Shown: positions 42,095 to 50,028 of the stretch, one piece after another
Layout: each line of letters opens with the position of its first letter
Position numbering within the stretch: position 1 is the first letter of the stretch
Origin: Actinomadura sp. K4S16
Lineage (GTDB): Bacteria > Actinomycetota > Actinomycetes > Streptosporangiales > Streptosporangiaceae
DNA length: 64,000 bases
Direction of reading: 5' to 3'
NCBI RefSeq assembly: GCF_008327685.1
Contig: NZ_BDDE01000020.1
Location: 186,001 to 250,000 of the forward strand
The notes under the pieces: generated by a model
The model's input: the letters and a program-made list of their open reading frames with translations, nothing else
Database searches by the model: none
What the model was told of the DNA's origin: nothing
Translations under genes and position numbers: made by a program

Positions 42095-42108
42095 CTTTGA
42101 TTGCAAAG
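42095..42108. promoter_or_regulatory. CTTTG-ATTG-CAAAG palindrome, likely MarR operator
   Basis: A 5+5 inverted repeat in the short divergent region between the tautomerase (42064) and MarR (42128) starts. Position fits repression of both. Confidence 0.6.
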
Positions 42109-42127
42109 GTACTTGTGGAGGGTGCCG

Positions 42128-42604
42128 ATGTCCACCGAACCGGGCGGTCCGGCCGTCGACGAGGCCGTCCGCGCCCTGCTGCTGCTCATGCCGCGCATCG
42201 TCGGACGCGCCAAGCGCCTGCCCATTCCCCCGGCGCTCCAGGGCCTCGACCTGGCGCCGCGCCATCTCGCGCTGCTCGCCCATCTGGAGTACGACGGCCC
42301 GGCAGGCGTCAACGAGCTCGCGGCCCGGTTGGAGGTCGCCCCGACGACCGTGAGCCTCATGGTGAGCGAAATGTCGCGGCTGGGCGTCCTGGAGCGCACC
42401 GCCGACCCGGCCGACCGGCGCCGCCGCATCGTCGCCATCGCCCCCGACTTCGCCGTGCCGATCGGTGAATGGCTCTCCGGCAGCGCCTCCGCCTGGGAGC
42501 GCGTCATGCGCGGTCTGGCCCCCGTCGAACGGGCCACGGTCCTCAACGCCCTGCGCGCCTACGAGGCCGCCTTGGAGCAGAGCCTCGATCGGGAGTCGTC
42601 GTAG
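42128..42604 (+). CDS. MarR-family transcriptional regulator
   Basis: 158 residues; winged helix at about 45-115 (LAPRHLALLAHLEYDGPAGVNELAARLEVAPTTVSLMVSEMSRLGVLERTADPADRRRRIV). The ATG at 42128 has GGAGGG upstream. It is divergent from the tautomerase gene, the likely target, and converges with the beta-lactamase-like gene seven bases away. Confidence 0.9.
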   Translation: MSTEPGGPAVDEAVRALLLLMPRIVGRAKRLPIPPALQGLDLAPRHLALLAHLEYDGPAGVNELAARLEVAPTTVSLMVSEMSRLGVLERTADPADRRRRIVAIAPDFAVPIGEWLSGSASAWERVMRGLAPVERATVLNALRAYEAALEQSLDRESS

Positions 42605-42611
42605 GGGCTGG

Positions 42612-43493
42612 TCAGCGGGCCTTGTTCTTCCATGGCCGGGACGGGTGGTGCCTGGGGGAGGCCGGGCGCTTCGACGAGTTCAGGGTCCAGTGGACGGCGC
42701 GGGCGACGCGCTCGATCGTGCTGATCCCGTAGGCCATGGACGGGGTGTCCTGGGTGAGGACCGCGATCATGTAGTCCTCACCGTCCCCGTCGAAGCTGCC
42801 GATGCTGTGGACGCGCCAGTGTCCCCCGGGACGTGGCAGCCAGCCGTTCTTCACATGCCAGGTCACGTCGGCGGGGTGCCCGGCGGGGGTGCCCCATCGC
42901 TGCGCCGGAACGACCTCGTGCATCAGCCTCAGCGCGTACGCGCGGGCCTTGGCGGGCAGGAGCGCGTTCGGTGCGGTGAGCCGCTCCAGCAGCTTGATCT
43001 CGTCGTGCGCGGTGATCTGGGTGAGGCCCCAGCGGCCGCCGGGGTCCGGCTCGGTCTGCGTCATTTCGGCGCGGTCGAGGAAGCGGGCCATCCGGGCGTG
43101 TCCCACCGAGCGCCACAGGGCGGAGGCCGCGCCGTTGTCCGAGCGAGTGATCATCCTGCGGGCCTGCGACTTCTCGTCCGCCGTCAGCGGCCGTTCCTCG
43201 TCGACGGCCTGGCGCAGCAGCGCGCCCAGGATCGTGACCTTGACGACGCTCGCCGAGTCGTAGTGCCGTCCGGCCGCGACCGCGCAGCGGATGCCGCGCA
43301 CCCGGTCGTACACGGCGACCGACTCGATGCCGGCGCGGCCGCGCAGCGCCTGCCTGATCCGGGTGCCGAGCCGGTCGGCGGCCTTCGGGGACCGGGACGA
43401 CGAGCAGGGCCCGTCCGGGGCCGCGGCCCGAGCGGGCGCGGCGACCGGCATCAGGGCGGCCGCGAGTGCGAGCGCGGCGATGGAACGTGACAC
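42612..43493 (-). CDS. Secreted class A beta-lactamase-like serine hydrolase
   Basis: 293 residues with a signal peptide (about 1-24). Penicillin-binding motifs are present: SVVK with Ser82 and Lys85, SDN at 118-120, and KNG at 215-217 in place of KTG/KSG. This set is that of class A beta-lactamases and related wall hydrolases. Several actinomycete relatives are not active on antibiotics, so resistance should not be assumed. The C-terminal tail is basic. Confidence 0.85.
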   Translation of the reverse strand: MSRSIAALALAAALMPVAAPARAAAPDGPCSSSRSPKAADRLGTRIRQALRGRAGIESVAVYDRVRGIRCAVAAGRHYDSASVVKVTILGALLRQAVDEERPLTADEKSQARRMITRSDNGAASALWRSVGHARMARFLDRAEMTQTEPDPGGRWGLTQITAHDEIKLLERLTAPNALLPAKARAYALRLMHEVVPAQRWGTPAGHPADVTWHVKNGWLPRPGGHWRVHSIGSFDGDGEDYMIAVLTQDTPSMAYGISTIERVARAVHWTLNSSKRPASPRHHPSRPWKNKAR

Positions 43494-43561
43494 ACGGCCA
43501 CGCTAAGGATCAGGGGCGCGGGGCCGCGGCGTCCGCCGGCCGGGGTCCGGTAAAGATCGGA

Positions 43562-44347
43562 TCAGGGAGTGGTCAGCCGGCCGAGCAGCTCGTCGATCGC
43601 GGCGCGGACCTGCCGGTCCATGGCCCGCGCGAACCCGGCCTCGACCGTGACCTGGGCCCCCGGGCGCAGCCGGGCGATGGTGTCGGTGAGGGCCCCGAGG
43701 TGCCGGTCGTCGACGGCCTCGTCCAGGCGCCCGACGACATGCGTCGTGATCAGCCGGACGAACATCGCGGCGAGGTCGTCCATGCTGCGCTGGAGCTCCT
43801 GGCCCGCCGACAGCACGGCGTCCAGCGGAACCCCCGCGCGGACGAGCGTCACCGTCGCGTCGAGCTGGCGGCGGCTCCAGTGGGTGACGCGGTCGCCGTC
43901 CACCTCGATGTGGCCGAGCTCGACGGCGCGCGCGACGGACTCCGGGCCGACCTCGCCGGGGAACAGCGCGGCCAGTTCGTCCAGCGTCATCGTCACCGGG
44001 ACCTCGTTCGACCACGGGGTCGTGACCGCCTTCTCGACGCCGAGGACGGCGCCGATGTCGCGGCCCTGCTCCCACGCCGCGAGCAGCTCGCGGATGCCCT
44101 CCAGGGTGTGCCCGCGGTCCAGCAGGTTCCCGATCATGCGGAGGCGGGCGAGGTGGTCCTCGGAGTACAGGCCGATGCGTCCCTCGCGCCGGGGCGGGGG
44201 CAGCAGCTTGCGCTCCTGGTAGTAGCGCAGGGTCCGGACCGGGACCCCCGCGGCCTTGGCGAGTTCGCCGATGCGGTACTCGCGGGCGCCGGCGCCGGCA
44301 TGGCCGCCCTGTTCCTCCGTCGGCTCTTCGGTCACGGCGGCCAGCAT
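43562..44347 (-). CDS. MerR-family transcriptional regulator
   Basis: About 261 residues. The N-terminal winged helix (YRIGELAKAAGVPVRTLRYYQERKLLPPPRREGRIGLYSEDHLARLRMIGNLLDRGHTLEGIRELL) is standard MerR, followed by a long helical effector domain without metal-binding cysteines, so an organic ligand is likely. Start at ATG 44347 or GTG 44335. No clear partner gene; the small lipoprotein gene at 44461 is divergent. Confidence 0.88.
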   Translation of the reverse strand: MLAAVTEEPTEEQGGHAGAGAREYRIGELAKAAGVPVRTLRYYQERKLLPPPRREGRIGLYSEDHLARLRMIGNLLDRGHTLEGIRELLAAWEQGRDIGAVLGVEKAVTTPWSNEVPVTMTLDELAALFPGEVGPESVARAVELGHIEVDGDRVTHWSRRQLDATVTLVRAGVPLDAVLSAGQELQRSMDDLAAMFVRLITTHVVGRLDEAVDDRHLGALTDTIARLRPGAQVTVEAGFARAMDRQVRAAIDELLGRLTTP

Positions 44348-44460
44348 AGTTCGCGGCCGGACCCGGCCACGTCCCGTCTCGCACGGCGAGGGAACGCGTG
44401 CGCGTTCGCGCACGTCAGATCCCCCGTCGTCATCGACGACCCCTGACAGAGAGGCGAAAG

Positions 44461-44703
44461 ATGTTGAGAACCCGTTCCGCGGCCCTCGCGCTCGTCGGCC
44501 TGGTCGCCGCGTTCGGGCTGACGGCCTGCGGTCAGGACCGCTGGTGCGAGCACGACGCGACCGACACGAAGGTCAGCGACCGCTTCTGCAAGAACAACAC
44601 CCCCGGGTACGAGTGGGAGTCGGACGGCGGCGGCCACAAGAAGAAGCACTCGACGAAGCACAAGACGAGCAAGACGAGCAAGAAGACCAAGTCGCGCCAC
44701 TGA
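44461..44703 (+). CDS. Small lipoprotein with Lys/His-rich tail
   Basis: 80 residues: a lipoprotein signal peptide with lipobox LTAC (Cys at residue 22), a short middle with two Cys (CEHDATDT, FCKNN), and a tail rich in Lys, Ser, Thr and His (HKKKHSTKHKTSKTSKKTKSRH). Anchored outside the membrane; the tail may contact wall polymers or metals. The ATG at 44461 follows GAGAGG. Function is unknown. Confidence 0.7.
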   Translation: MLRTRSAALALVGLVAAFGLTACGQDRWCEHDATDTKVSDRFCKNNTPGYEWESDGGGHKKKHSTKHKTSKTSKKTKSRH

Positions 44704-44718
44704 CCCCCTGCGCGCCGG

Positions 44719-44862
44719 CTATGTGACGCGCCGCACGGTCCTGGTGCGGCGCTGCCGGCGCCGGGGCGTCTCGTCGGCCGCGCGGGGCGCGTCGGCGGCG
44801 AGCAGGTCGGCGAGCGAGCGCGGGAGGATGTCCTCGCGGCGGTCGGCGAACGGTGAGCGCAT
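44719..44862 (-). CDS. Small basic protein (47 aa)
   Basis: Starts at ATG 44862 with GGGAGG five bases upstream. The product MRSPFADRREDILPRSLADLL then an Ala-rich turn and an Arg-rich end is too short for most gene callers. It lies 14 bases after the 90-aa gene on the same strand, so it is probably its operon partner. No function known. Confidence 0.5.
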   Translation of the reverse strand: MRSPFADRREDILPRSLADLLAADAPRAADETPRRRQRRTRTVRRVT

Positions 44863-44876
44863 GGTCCCTCCCGGGG

Positions 44877-45149
44877 TCAGGCGGCGGTGGTCAGGTCGGG
44901 GTAGGCCTCGCACACGGTGGTGAGCGCCCAGCGCATCCGGGCCATGAAGGTCTCTGGGTGGTCGCCCGCCTCCTGGGCGACGGCGGCGACCCACGCGGAG
45001 CTGTCCCCGCCGCAGGCCCCGAACCGGTCTTCGATCGCCGTGCGGACCTGCTCGGCGGACGGGTGGTCGGACTCCTGCAGCGGGGAGGTGAACAGGATCT
45101 CGGCGAGGTCGGACGCGGTCATCGGCGTGGGGCTCGGCGTGGTCGACAT
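44877..45149 (-). CDS. Conserved small acidic protein (90 aa)
   Basis: 90 residues: TASDLAEILFTSPLQESDHPSAEQVRTAIEDRFGACGGDSSAWVAAVAQEAGDHPETFMARMRWALTTV. I recall the same FTSxLQxSDHP and HPETxxxRMRWAL segments in streptomycete proteins of unknown role. Helical, cytosolic. AGGAAGG stands upstream of the ATG at 45149. Followed by the 47-aa gene. Confidence 0.7.
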   Translation of the reverse strand: MSTTPSPTPMTASDLAEILFTSPLQESDHPSAEQVRTAIEDRFGACGGDSSAWVAAVAQEAGDHPETFMARMRWALTTVCEAYPDLTTAA

Positions 45150-45308
45150 CGAACTGCCTTCCTGCTGCAGGAGACTTCCTCGTCACCCTTCTCTCTGAGT
45201 ACGACTCTGCATGCCGCGCGGATTCACCGCCATAGGGGAAAACCCCGATTCTCTCCCCCGGCCGATCCTTAGGAGGTCCTAGGGGGACGTCTCTGACCTG
45301 GGCCGACC

Positions 45309-46199
45309 TCAGGGTCGGGCCGAGAATCCGGCCGCGAGCGCTTCGCGGAAGGCGCGCACGGCCGGGTGCGATCCGCCTCCGCGGCGGGACGCGGTGAACA
45401 GGCGCCGCGTCCGGTGCTCCTCCGGCAGCCGGACGACCGGCACCGCGGGCGGGCGGCCCTGCCACACCAGGCCCGGCAGCAGCGCGGCGGCGTGGCCGCG
45501 CTCGACCAGCCGCAGGTGCAGCAGCAGGTCCGTCGACTCGAACCGTACATCCGGCTCGAACCCGGCCTCCCGGCACAGCCGCGTCGCCCACCGCCGCGAC
45601 GCCGTGCCCTCCGGCTCCATCACCCACGGGCTTTCCGCCAGGTCGCGCAGGGCGGCGTCCGGCGTCCGCGGCGGGAGGGCGAGGCGGATCTCATCCGTCC
45701 CGAACTCCTCGTGGTCGACGCCGGCGGGGCGGGGGCTCGGGTCGCCCGGGTACTCCTCGGTGATCACCAGGTCGAAGTCGCGGGCCGGCAGGGCGGGCAG
45801 GGCGCTCTCGGGCTCCCGCTGGGTGACCTCGATCCGGAGCCGCGGATGGGCGTCGCGGAGGACGCTGAGCGCGTCGGGGACGAGCGCCAGCGCGGCCGTC
45901 TGGAACGCGGCGACCCGCAGGACCCCGGTGATGCCGTGCAGGGACGCGGCGAGGTCGGCCTCCGCCCGTTCGAGGCGCTCCAGCACCGCCTCGGTGTGCG
46001 CGACGAGGATCTCGGCCTGCGCGGTCAGCCGGACGCGGCGCCCCACCGGCTCCAGCAGCGGCACCCCCGCCTCCCTCTCCAGCACGGACAGCTGCTGCGA
46101 GATCGAGGACGGGCTGTAGGACAGGGCCTCGGCGACGGCGGCGAGCGTCCCCCGGTGCTTCAGCTCGCGCAGGAGCCGGAGCCGGTGCAGGTCCAGCAT
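45309..46199 (-). CDS. LysR-family transcriptional regulator
   Basis: 296 residues: winged helix (LDLHRLRLLRELKHRGTLAAVAEALSYSPSSISQQLSVLEREAGVPLLEPVGRRVRLT) and a periplasmic-binding-protein-like effector domain. The ATG at 46199 (GGAG upstream) was chosen over 46214, which would lie in the operator. It is divergent from the PLP lyase gene, with a strong palindrome between, so the lyase is the likely target. Confidence 0.9.
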   Translation of the reverse strand: MLDLHRLRLLRELKHRGTLAAVAEALSYSPSSISQQLSVLEREAGVPLLEPVGRRVRLTAQAEILVAHTEAVLERLERAEADLAASLHGITGVLRVAAFQTAALALVPDALSVLRDAHPRLRIEVTQREPESALPALPARDFDLVITEEYPGDPSPRPAGVDHEEFGTDEIRLALPPRTPDAALRDLAESPWVMEPEGTASRRWATRLCREAGFEPDVRFESTDLLLHLRLVERGHAAALLPGLVWQGRPPAVPVVRLPEEHRTRRLFTASRRGGGSHPAVRAFREALAAGFSARP

Positions 46200-46207
46200 G
46201 AACGCTC

Positions 46208-46225
46208 CATTCATCGGTATGAATG
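46208..46225. promoter_or_regulatory. CATTCAT-CGGT-ATGAATG palindrome
   Basis: A perfect 7+7 inverted repeat between the LysR and PLP-lyase starts; a likely LysR recognition site. Confidence 0.6.
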
Positions 46226-46262
46226 ACGATTATCGCTCGGAAACATTCGCTGGACCGATCGG

Positions 46263-47405
46263 ATGCCGTACGGCACCGTGGTCGCCATGGCCACGGCTCC
46301 CGCCTCGCTTGCCCGTTCGTCCTGGTACGCCCGCCCGGCGGCGCGCGACTGGACATGCCCGCCCGCGCCGCGCGACGTCGCCGCCTTCCATCGGACGCTG
46401 CCCGGCCACGCCCCGACGCCGCTCGTGGAACTGCCGTCCCTGGCGGCAGAACTCGGCACGCGACGGCTGTTCGTCAAGGACGAGTCGGCGCGCCTCGGGC
46501 TGCCCGCCTTCAAGATCCTCGGCGCCTCGTGGGGCGTCCACCGCGCGCTCTGCGACCGCCTGGGCCTCGCGCCTGCGGACACCTCCCTCGCGGCCCTGCG
46601 GTCCATGCGGCCGGACGTCCGGCTCGTCACGGCGACGGACGGCAACCACGGGCGCGCGGTCGCGGCGATGGCCCGGCTGCTGGGGCTTCCGGCGGACGTC
46701 TTCGTCCCGTACGGCGTCCACCCCGAGGCCGTGGCCGCGATCAAGGCGGAGGGCGCGGCCGTCACCGAGGTACCGGTCCCCTACGACGAGGCCGTGCGGA
46801 CGGCCGCCGACACCGCGGCGTCCGATCCGTCGGCGCTGCTCGTCCAGGACACGGCCTGGCCCGGCTACGAACGCGTGCCGCAGTGGATCGTCGAGGGCTA
46901 CTCCACGCTTTTCACCGAGATAGACGAACAACTCGCTGACGCCGGCGCCGCCCCAGCAGGTCTTGTGGCCATTCCAGTCGGAGTGGGGTCGCTGGCCCAG
47001 GCGGCTGTGACTCACTACCGCTCCGGACGGTCTGCCCCTACGTTGCTCTCCGTCGAACCCGATGCGGCGCCCTGCGTATTGGCGAGCCTCCACCAGGACA
47101 GGCCGCTGACCGTCGAGACGGGATCGACCACAATGGCGGGCCTGAACTGCGCAACTCCGTCGACCCTCGCCTGGCCCGTCCTACGCTCCGGCCTGGACGC
47201 CGCGGTAGCGGTCACCGACGCGTCCACAGCCCGCGCGGCGCGCGACCTGGCCGCTCTCGGGGTTCCGGCGGGACCCTGCGGTGCCGCCTCCCTCGCCGGC
47301 GTCCGCGCAGCTCTGACACCGGACCGTCGCCCGCTCCTAGCGTCCGGCCACGGGGAGACGATCGTCCTCTTGGTCACCGAAGGACGAGCCGCTAATCCCG
47401 CTTAG
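46263..47405 (+). CDS. PLP-dependent lyase (diaminopropionate ammonia-lyase-like)
   Basis: 380 residues of fold-type II PLP enzymes. The PLP lysine is in LPAFKILGASWG (Lys84), TATDGNHGRAVA is the substrate-loop Asn-His region, and IPVGVGSLAQA replaces the usual glycine-rich phosphate loop. It most resembles diaminopropionate ammonia-lyase: 2,3-diaminopropionate to pyruvate and ammonia. The 3' half (from about 46915) has visibly more relaxed codon use than the 5' half. Start at 46263 or 46287. Divergent LysR regulator. Confidence 0.82.
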   Translation: MPYGTVVAMATAPASLARSSWYARPAARDWTCPPAPRDVAAFHRTLPGHAPTPLVELPSLAAELGTRRLFVKDESARLGLPAFKILGASWGVHRALCDRLGLAPADTSLAALRSMRPDVRLVTATDGNHGRAVAAMARLLGLPADVFVPYGVHPEAVAAIKAEGAAVTEVPVPYDEAVRTAADTAASDPSALLVQDTAWPGYERVPQWIVEGYSTLFTEIDEQLADAGAAPAGLVAIPVGVGSLAQAAVTHYRSGRSAPTLLSVEPDAAPCVLASLHQDRPLTVETGSTTMAGLNCATPSTLAWPVLRSGLDAAVAVTDASTARAARDLAALGVPAGPCGAASLAGVRAALTPDRRPLLASGHGETIVLLVTEGRAANPA

Positions 47406-47541
47406 CGATATTTCGCCGAATAGGGCAGCGAATTCGACCTACGCGTCGGTAACATAACCTCACCGCATCCGCCCGGATCGGTGTGCTCTCGGCCAACGCT
47501 CCCGGTCGCGACCGGGGACGAGCAACGAGAGGGGACGCGCC

Positions 47542-47994
47542 ATGCAGCCCACTCTGGACCAGTTCCTCACCGACCACCTCGACGAGATCACCGCCGAGGT
47601 CGCCGGGGAGATCGCCGAGCGCGTCCCCGCCTACACGCACCTGCGGCCGCGCGAGATCCTCTTCCTCGTCCGGGACGCCCTCGCCGCCTACACCGGCGCC
47701 CGCGAGACCGGCGCCGTGCTCGACGCCTTCCGCGCCCTCGGCGCCAGCGAGGCCCGCGCCGGGCACGACGTCCGCCACTTCGAGTCCGCACTGCGCACCG
47801 GCGCCCGCGTCCTCATCCGCCGCACGGCCGGCGCCGCCGCCCGCCTCTACCCGCCCACGGCCGAGTACGTCGACGTCATGGAGCAGGCGTTCAGCGCCGA
47901 GGGCCGGATCGTCCAGGCCGCCGTCGAGGGCCACCACCGCGCCGGCCGCCGCGACGGCGTGTGCCGCCTCTACACCCTCGTCTCCGAGAACTGA
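47542..47994 (+). CDS. RsbRD/PucR N-terminal-like helical protein
   Basis: 150 residues resembling the N-terminal domain of PucR/RsbRD-type proteins (FLTDHLDEITAEVAGEIAERVPAYTHLRPREILFLVRDALAAYTGARETG, then ALGASEARAGHDVRHFESALRTGARVLIRR). The C-terminal helix-turn-helix of PucR regulators is missing, so it is a stand-alone or shortened form. It ends 28 bases before the TAA that looks like the former catalase stop, so it was once convergent with catalase. Confidence 0.65.
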   Translation: MQPTLDQFLTDHLDEITAEVAGEIAERVPAYTHLRPREILFLVRDALAAYTGARETGAVLDAFRALGASEARAGHDVRHFESALRTGARVLIRRTAGAAARLYPPTAEYVDVMEQAFSAEGRIVQAAVEGHHRAGRRDGVCRLYTLVSEN

Positions 47995-48028
47995 CCCCGC
48001 ACGCCCCAGCAAACGGCCCGCGTTAGTG

Positions 48029-48048
48029 GACTAGCGCCGCCGGACGGC
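48029..48048. repeat. Distal 20-bp direct repeat (cassette left end)
   Basis: GACTAGCGCCGCCGGACGGC, identical to 50986-51005. Read on the minus strand in the catalase frame it encodes ...R-P-A-A-L-V and is followed by CAC-TAA (stop at 48023-48025), which would close the catalase gene. Confidence 0.9.
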
Positions 48049-48067
48049 CCTCTCTTTCAAGACCGAT

Positions 48068-49018
48068 TCAGCGTTCATCGTCCTTCGTCAGGTTCTGCCC
48101 CCTACGGCTTCCCGCCGCGGCGGTGATCGAGGCGCTCCTTTGTGCGGCCTCGGCTTGGAGTAGGGCGACGAAGGCGGCCAGCGCCGGATGGCCCGCGGCG
48201 TGCTCCTTGACCACGACGTAGATCTCGCGCTGCGGGATCGGACGGACGACCGGGCGCCAGGTCAGGTCGCTGGTGGCGGTGGCGCTCAGGGCGAGTCGGG
48301 GGAGGACGGTCACGCCCAGCCCGGCGGCGACGAAGGCGACGGCCGAGGAGTAGTCGTGGGCTTCCACGGCGAAATGCGGGCTGAACCCTGCCGCACCGCA
48401 GGCGTCGAGGACGATCTCCCGGCAGAGCGTGCTGGGCGTCTCGTTGTCGATCCACGGCTCACGGCTGAGCCTGGCCAACTCCACCTTCTCCTCCCCGGCG
48501 AGCGGATGGCCGGGCGGGAGCACCACTCCGTAGGGGTCGTCGAGCAGGTGGATCGCGCGGAACCCGGCCGGCACCCCGGCGGTGCCGGGCAGCACCAGGA
48601 TCTCGGCGTCGGCGCCCTCGTTGCCGAGGCCCTTGCCGAGCCGCAGATCCACCCGCACGTCCGGGAAGCGGCGGCTGAAGTCGACCATGACCGGCGGTAT
48701 GAGCGCCGCTCCCGCCGTGGCGAAGTAGCGGATCACCAGGCGCCGGGTCTTGCCTGCGCGAAGGTCGGCGAGGGCGGTCTCGGCCTCGGAGATCTGGTTC
48801 TGGATCCGCTCGGCGTGAGTGGCCAGCAGCCGTCCCGCCGCGGTCGGCCGGACTCCCCGGCCGATCCGCTCCATCAGCACCGTGCCGGTTTCACGCTGGA
48901 GAGCGGCCAGGTGCTGGCTGATCGCCGAGGGCGAGTAGCCCAGGTGCGCGGCGGCGGCCTGGATAGAGCCGGTCTCCACGACGGAGCGGAGCACGATCAG
49001 CCGGTGAACATCGAGCAT
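48068..49018 (-). CDS. LysR-family transcriptional regulator (in cassette)
   Basis: 316 residues; N-terminal winged helix (LDVHRLIVLRSVVETGSIQAAAAHLGYSPSAISQHLAALQRETGTVLMERIGRGVRPT) and an effector domain of the usual size, with a basic C-terminal tail. It is divergent from the Gfo/Idh/MocA gene, with a T-N11-A-type dyad between, so it likely controls the two-gene unit 49096-50987. It lies within the direct-repeat-bounded block. Confidence 0.9.
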   Translation of the reverse strand: MLDVHRLIVLRSVVETGSIQAAAAHLGYSPSAISQHLAALQRETGTVLMERIGRGVRPTAAGRLLATHAERIQNQISEAETALADLRAGKTRRLVIRYFATAGAALIPPVMVDFSRRFPDVRVDLRLGKGLGNEGADAEILVLPGTAGVPAGFRAIHLLDDPYGVVLPPGHPLAGEEKVELARLSREPWIDNETPSTLCREIVLDACGAAGFSPHFAVEAHDYSSAVAFVAAGLGVTVLPRLALSATATSDLTWRPVVRPIPQREIYVVVKEHAAGHPALAAFVALLQAEAAQRSASITAAAGSRRGQNLTKDDER

Positions 49019-49056
49019 GAGCCGACACTACAGTGCGGCTTCATCGTCGTTAACAA

Positions 49057-49074
49057 ATCATCGCTTGTGCTGAT
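49057..49074. promoter_or_regulatory. ATCA-N10-TGAT dyad, possible LysR site
   Basis: Lies between the divergent LysR (49018) and Gfo/Idh/MocA (49096) genes and follows the T-N11-A layout of LysR sites. Short, so uncertain. Confidence 0.35.
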
Positions 49075-49095
49075 GCTTCTTTGGGCGGCAGCCTG

Positions 49096-50028
49096 ATGCG
49101 CATGAATCGGCAGGTAATCGGCCTGGGCGTCATCGGCTTGGGCGCCATGGGCTCTGAGATGCTCGGTATCGCGGTCGACCATCCCGAGTACAAGGTGGTG
49201 CTGGCCGCCGACCCGGCCCGGCCGGCGCCCGCTGGCATCGCGCATACACGGGACGCCCAACGTGTGATCGACCATCCGGACATCGACGCGGTCTACATCG
49301 CCTCGCCGCCCTCGACCCATGCCGGCTACGCCGTCCAGGCGATGAAGGCGGGCAAGGCCGTCTTCTGCGAGAAACCGCTCGCCGTCGACCTCGACGAGGG
49401 CGCCGAGATGGTCTCGGTCGCCGCGGAACTCGAGGCGGTGAACGCGCTCAACTTCGTGCTCTCCGACCGCGCCGCCTCGGTCGAGGTCGGTCGGGCGCTG
49501 CGCGCCGGAGAAGTCGGCACGGTGCTGGGCGTGGACGTTCGGTTGCTGTTCCCGGAATGGCCGCGCGCCTTCCAGCGAGAAGCCGCCTGGGTGGCCGGTC
49601 GGGAGCAGGGCGGCTTCTTGCGCGAGGTCGCCTCGCACTACCTGTTCCTTACCGACCGCCTGCTGGGCCCGCTGACCCGGTCGCACACCCGGATCGACTA
49701 CGGGCCCGCCGCCGAGACGACGGCGAGCGGGCTCCTGGCGGCGGCCGACGGGGTGCCGGTACGGGTGTCCGGGCAGGTGGCCGCCGGGCCGGAGACTTAC
49801 GAGTGGACGCTGTACGGATCCAAGGCCTCCTACCGGATCACCGAATGGGGGCGGCTTCTCAAAGGCGACGGGGCCGGCTGGCGGGAGGTCACGCCGGACG
49901 GTCCGCGGGGTGATGAACGGACCCGGTTGACCGAGTTCGCCAGAGCGGTCCGGGGTGAGCCGACCACGTTGGCCGACTTCTCCGCCGGCCTGCGGGTACA
50001 GCGGCTCATCGAGGGCTTCCACCGGTGA
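49096..50028 (+). CDS. Gfo/Idh/MocA-family oxidoreductase
   Basis: 310 residues. The Rossmann start is GLGVIGLGAMGSEMLGIA, followed by AVYIASPPSTHAGYAVQAMKAGKAVFCEKPLA, the family's hallmark with the EKP motif. The C-terminal half forms the sugar- or cyclitol-binding sheet. It is a dehydrogenase or reductase of a sugar, cyclitol or imine. Start at ATG 49096 or 49102. Overlaps the next gene by GTGA. Confidence 0.88.
   Translation: MRMNRQVIGLGVIGLGAMGSEMLGIAVDHPEYKVVLAADPARPAPAGIAHTRDAQRVIDHPDIDAVYIASPPSTHAGYAVQAMKAGKAVFCEKPLAVDLDEGAEMVSVAAELEAVNALNFVLSDRAASVEVGRALRAGEVGTVLGVDVRLLFPEWPRAFQREAAWVAGREQGGFLREVASHYLFLTDRLLGPLTRSHTRIDYGPAAETTASGLLAAADGVPVRVSGQVAAGPETYEWTLYGSKASYRITEWGRLLKGDGAGWREVTPDGPRGDERTRLTEFARAVRGEPTTLADFSAGLRVQRLIEGFHR

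Noticed and set aside
42612..43493. Antibiotic-resistance beta-lactamase
   Set aside because: The motif set fits class A, but KNG replaces KTG and many actinomycete relatives are wall enzymes; only the fold is claimed.
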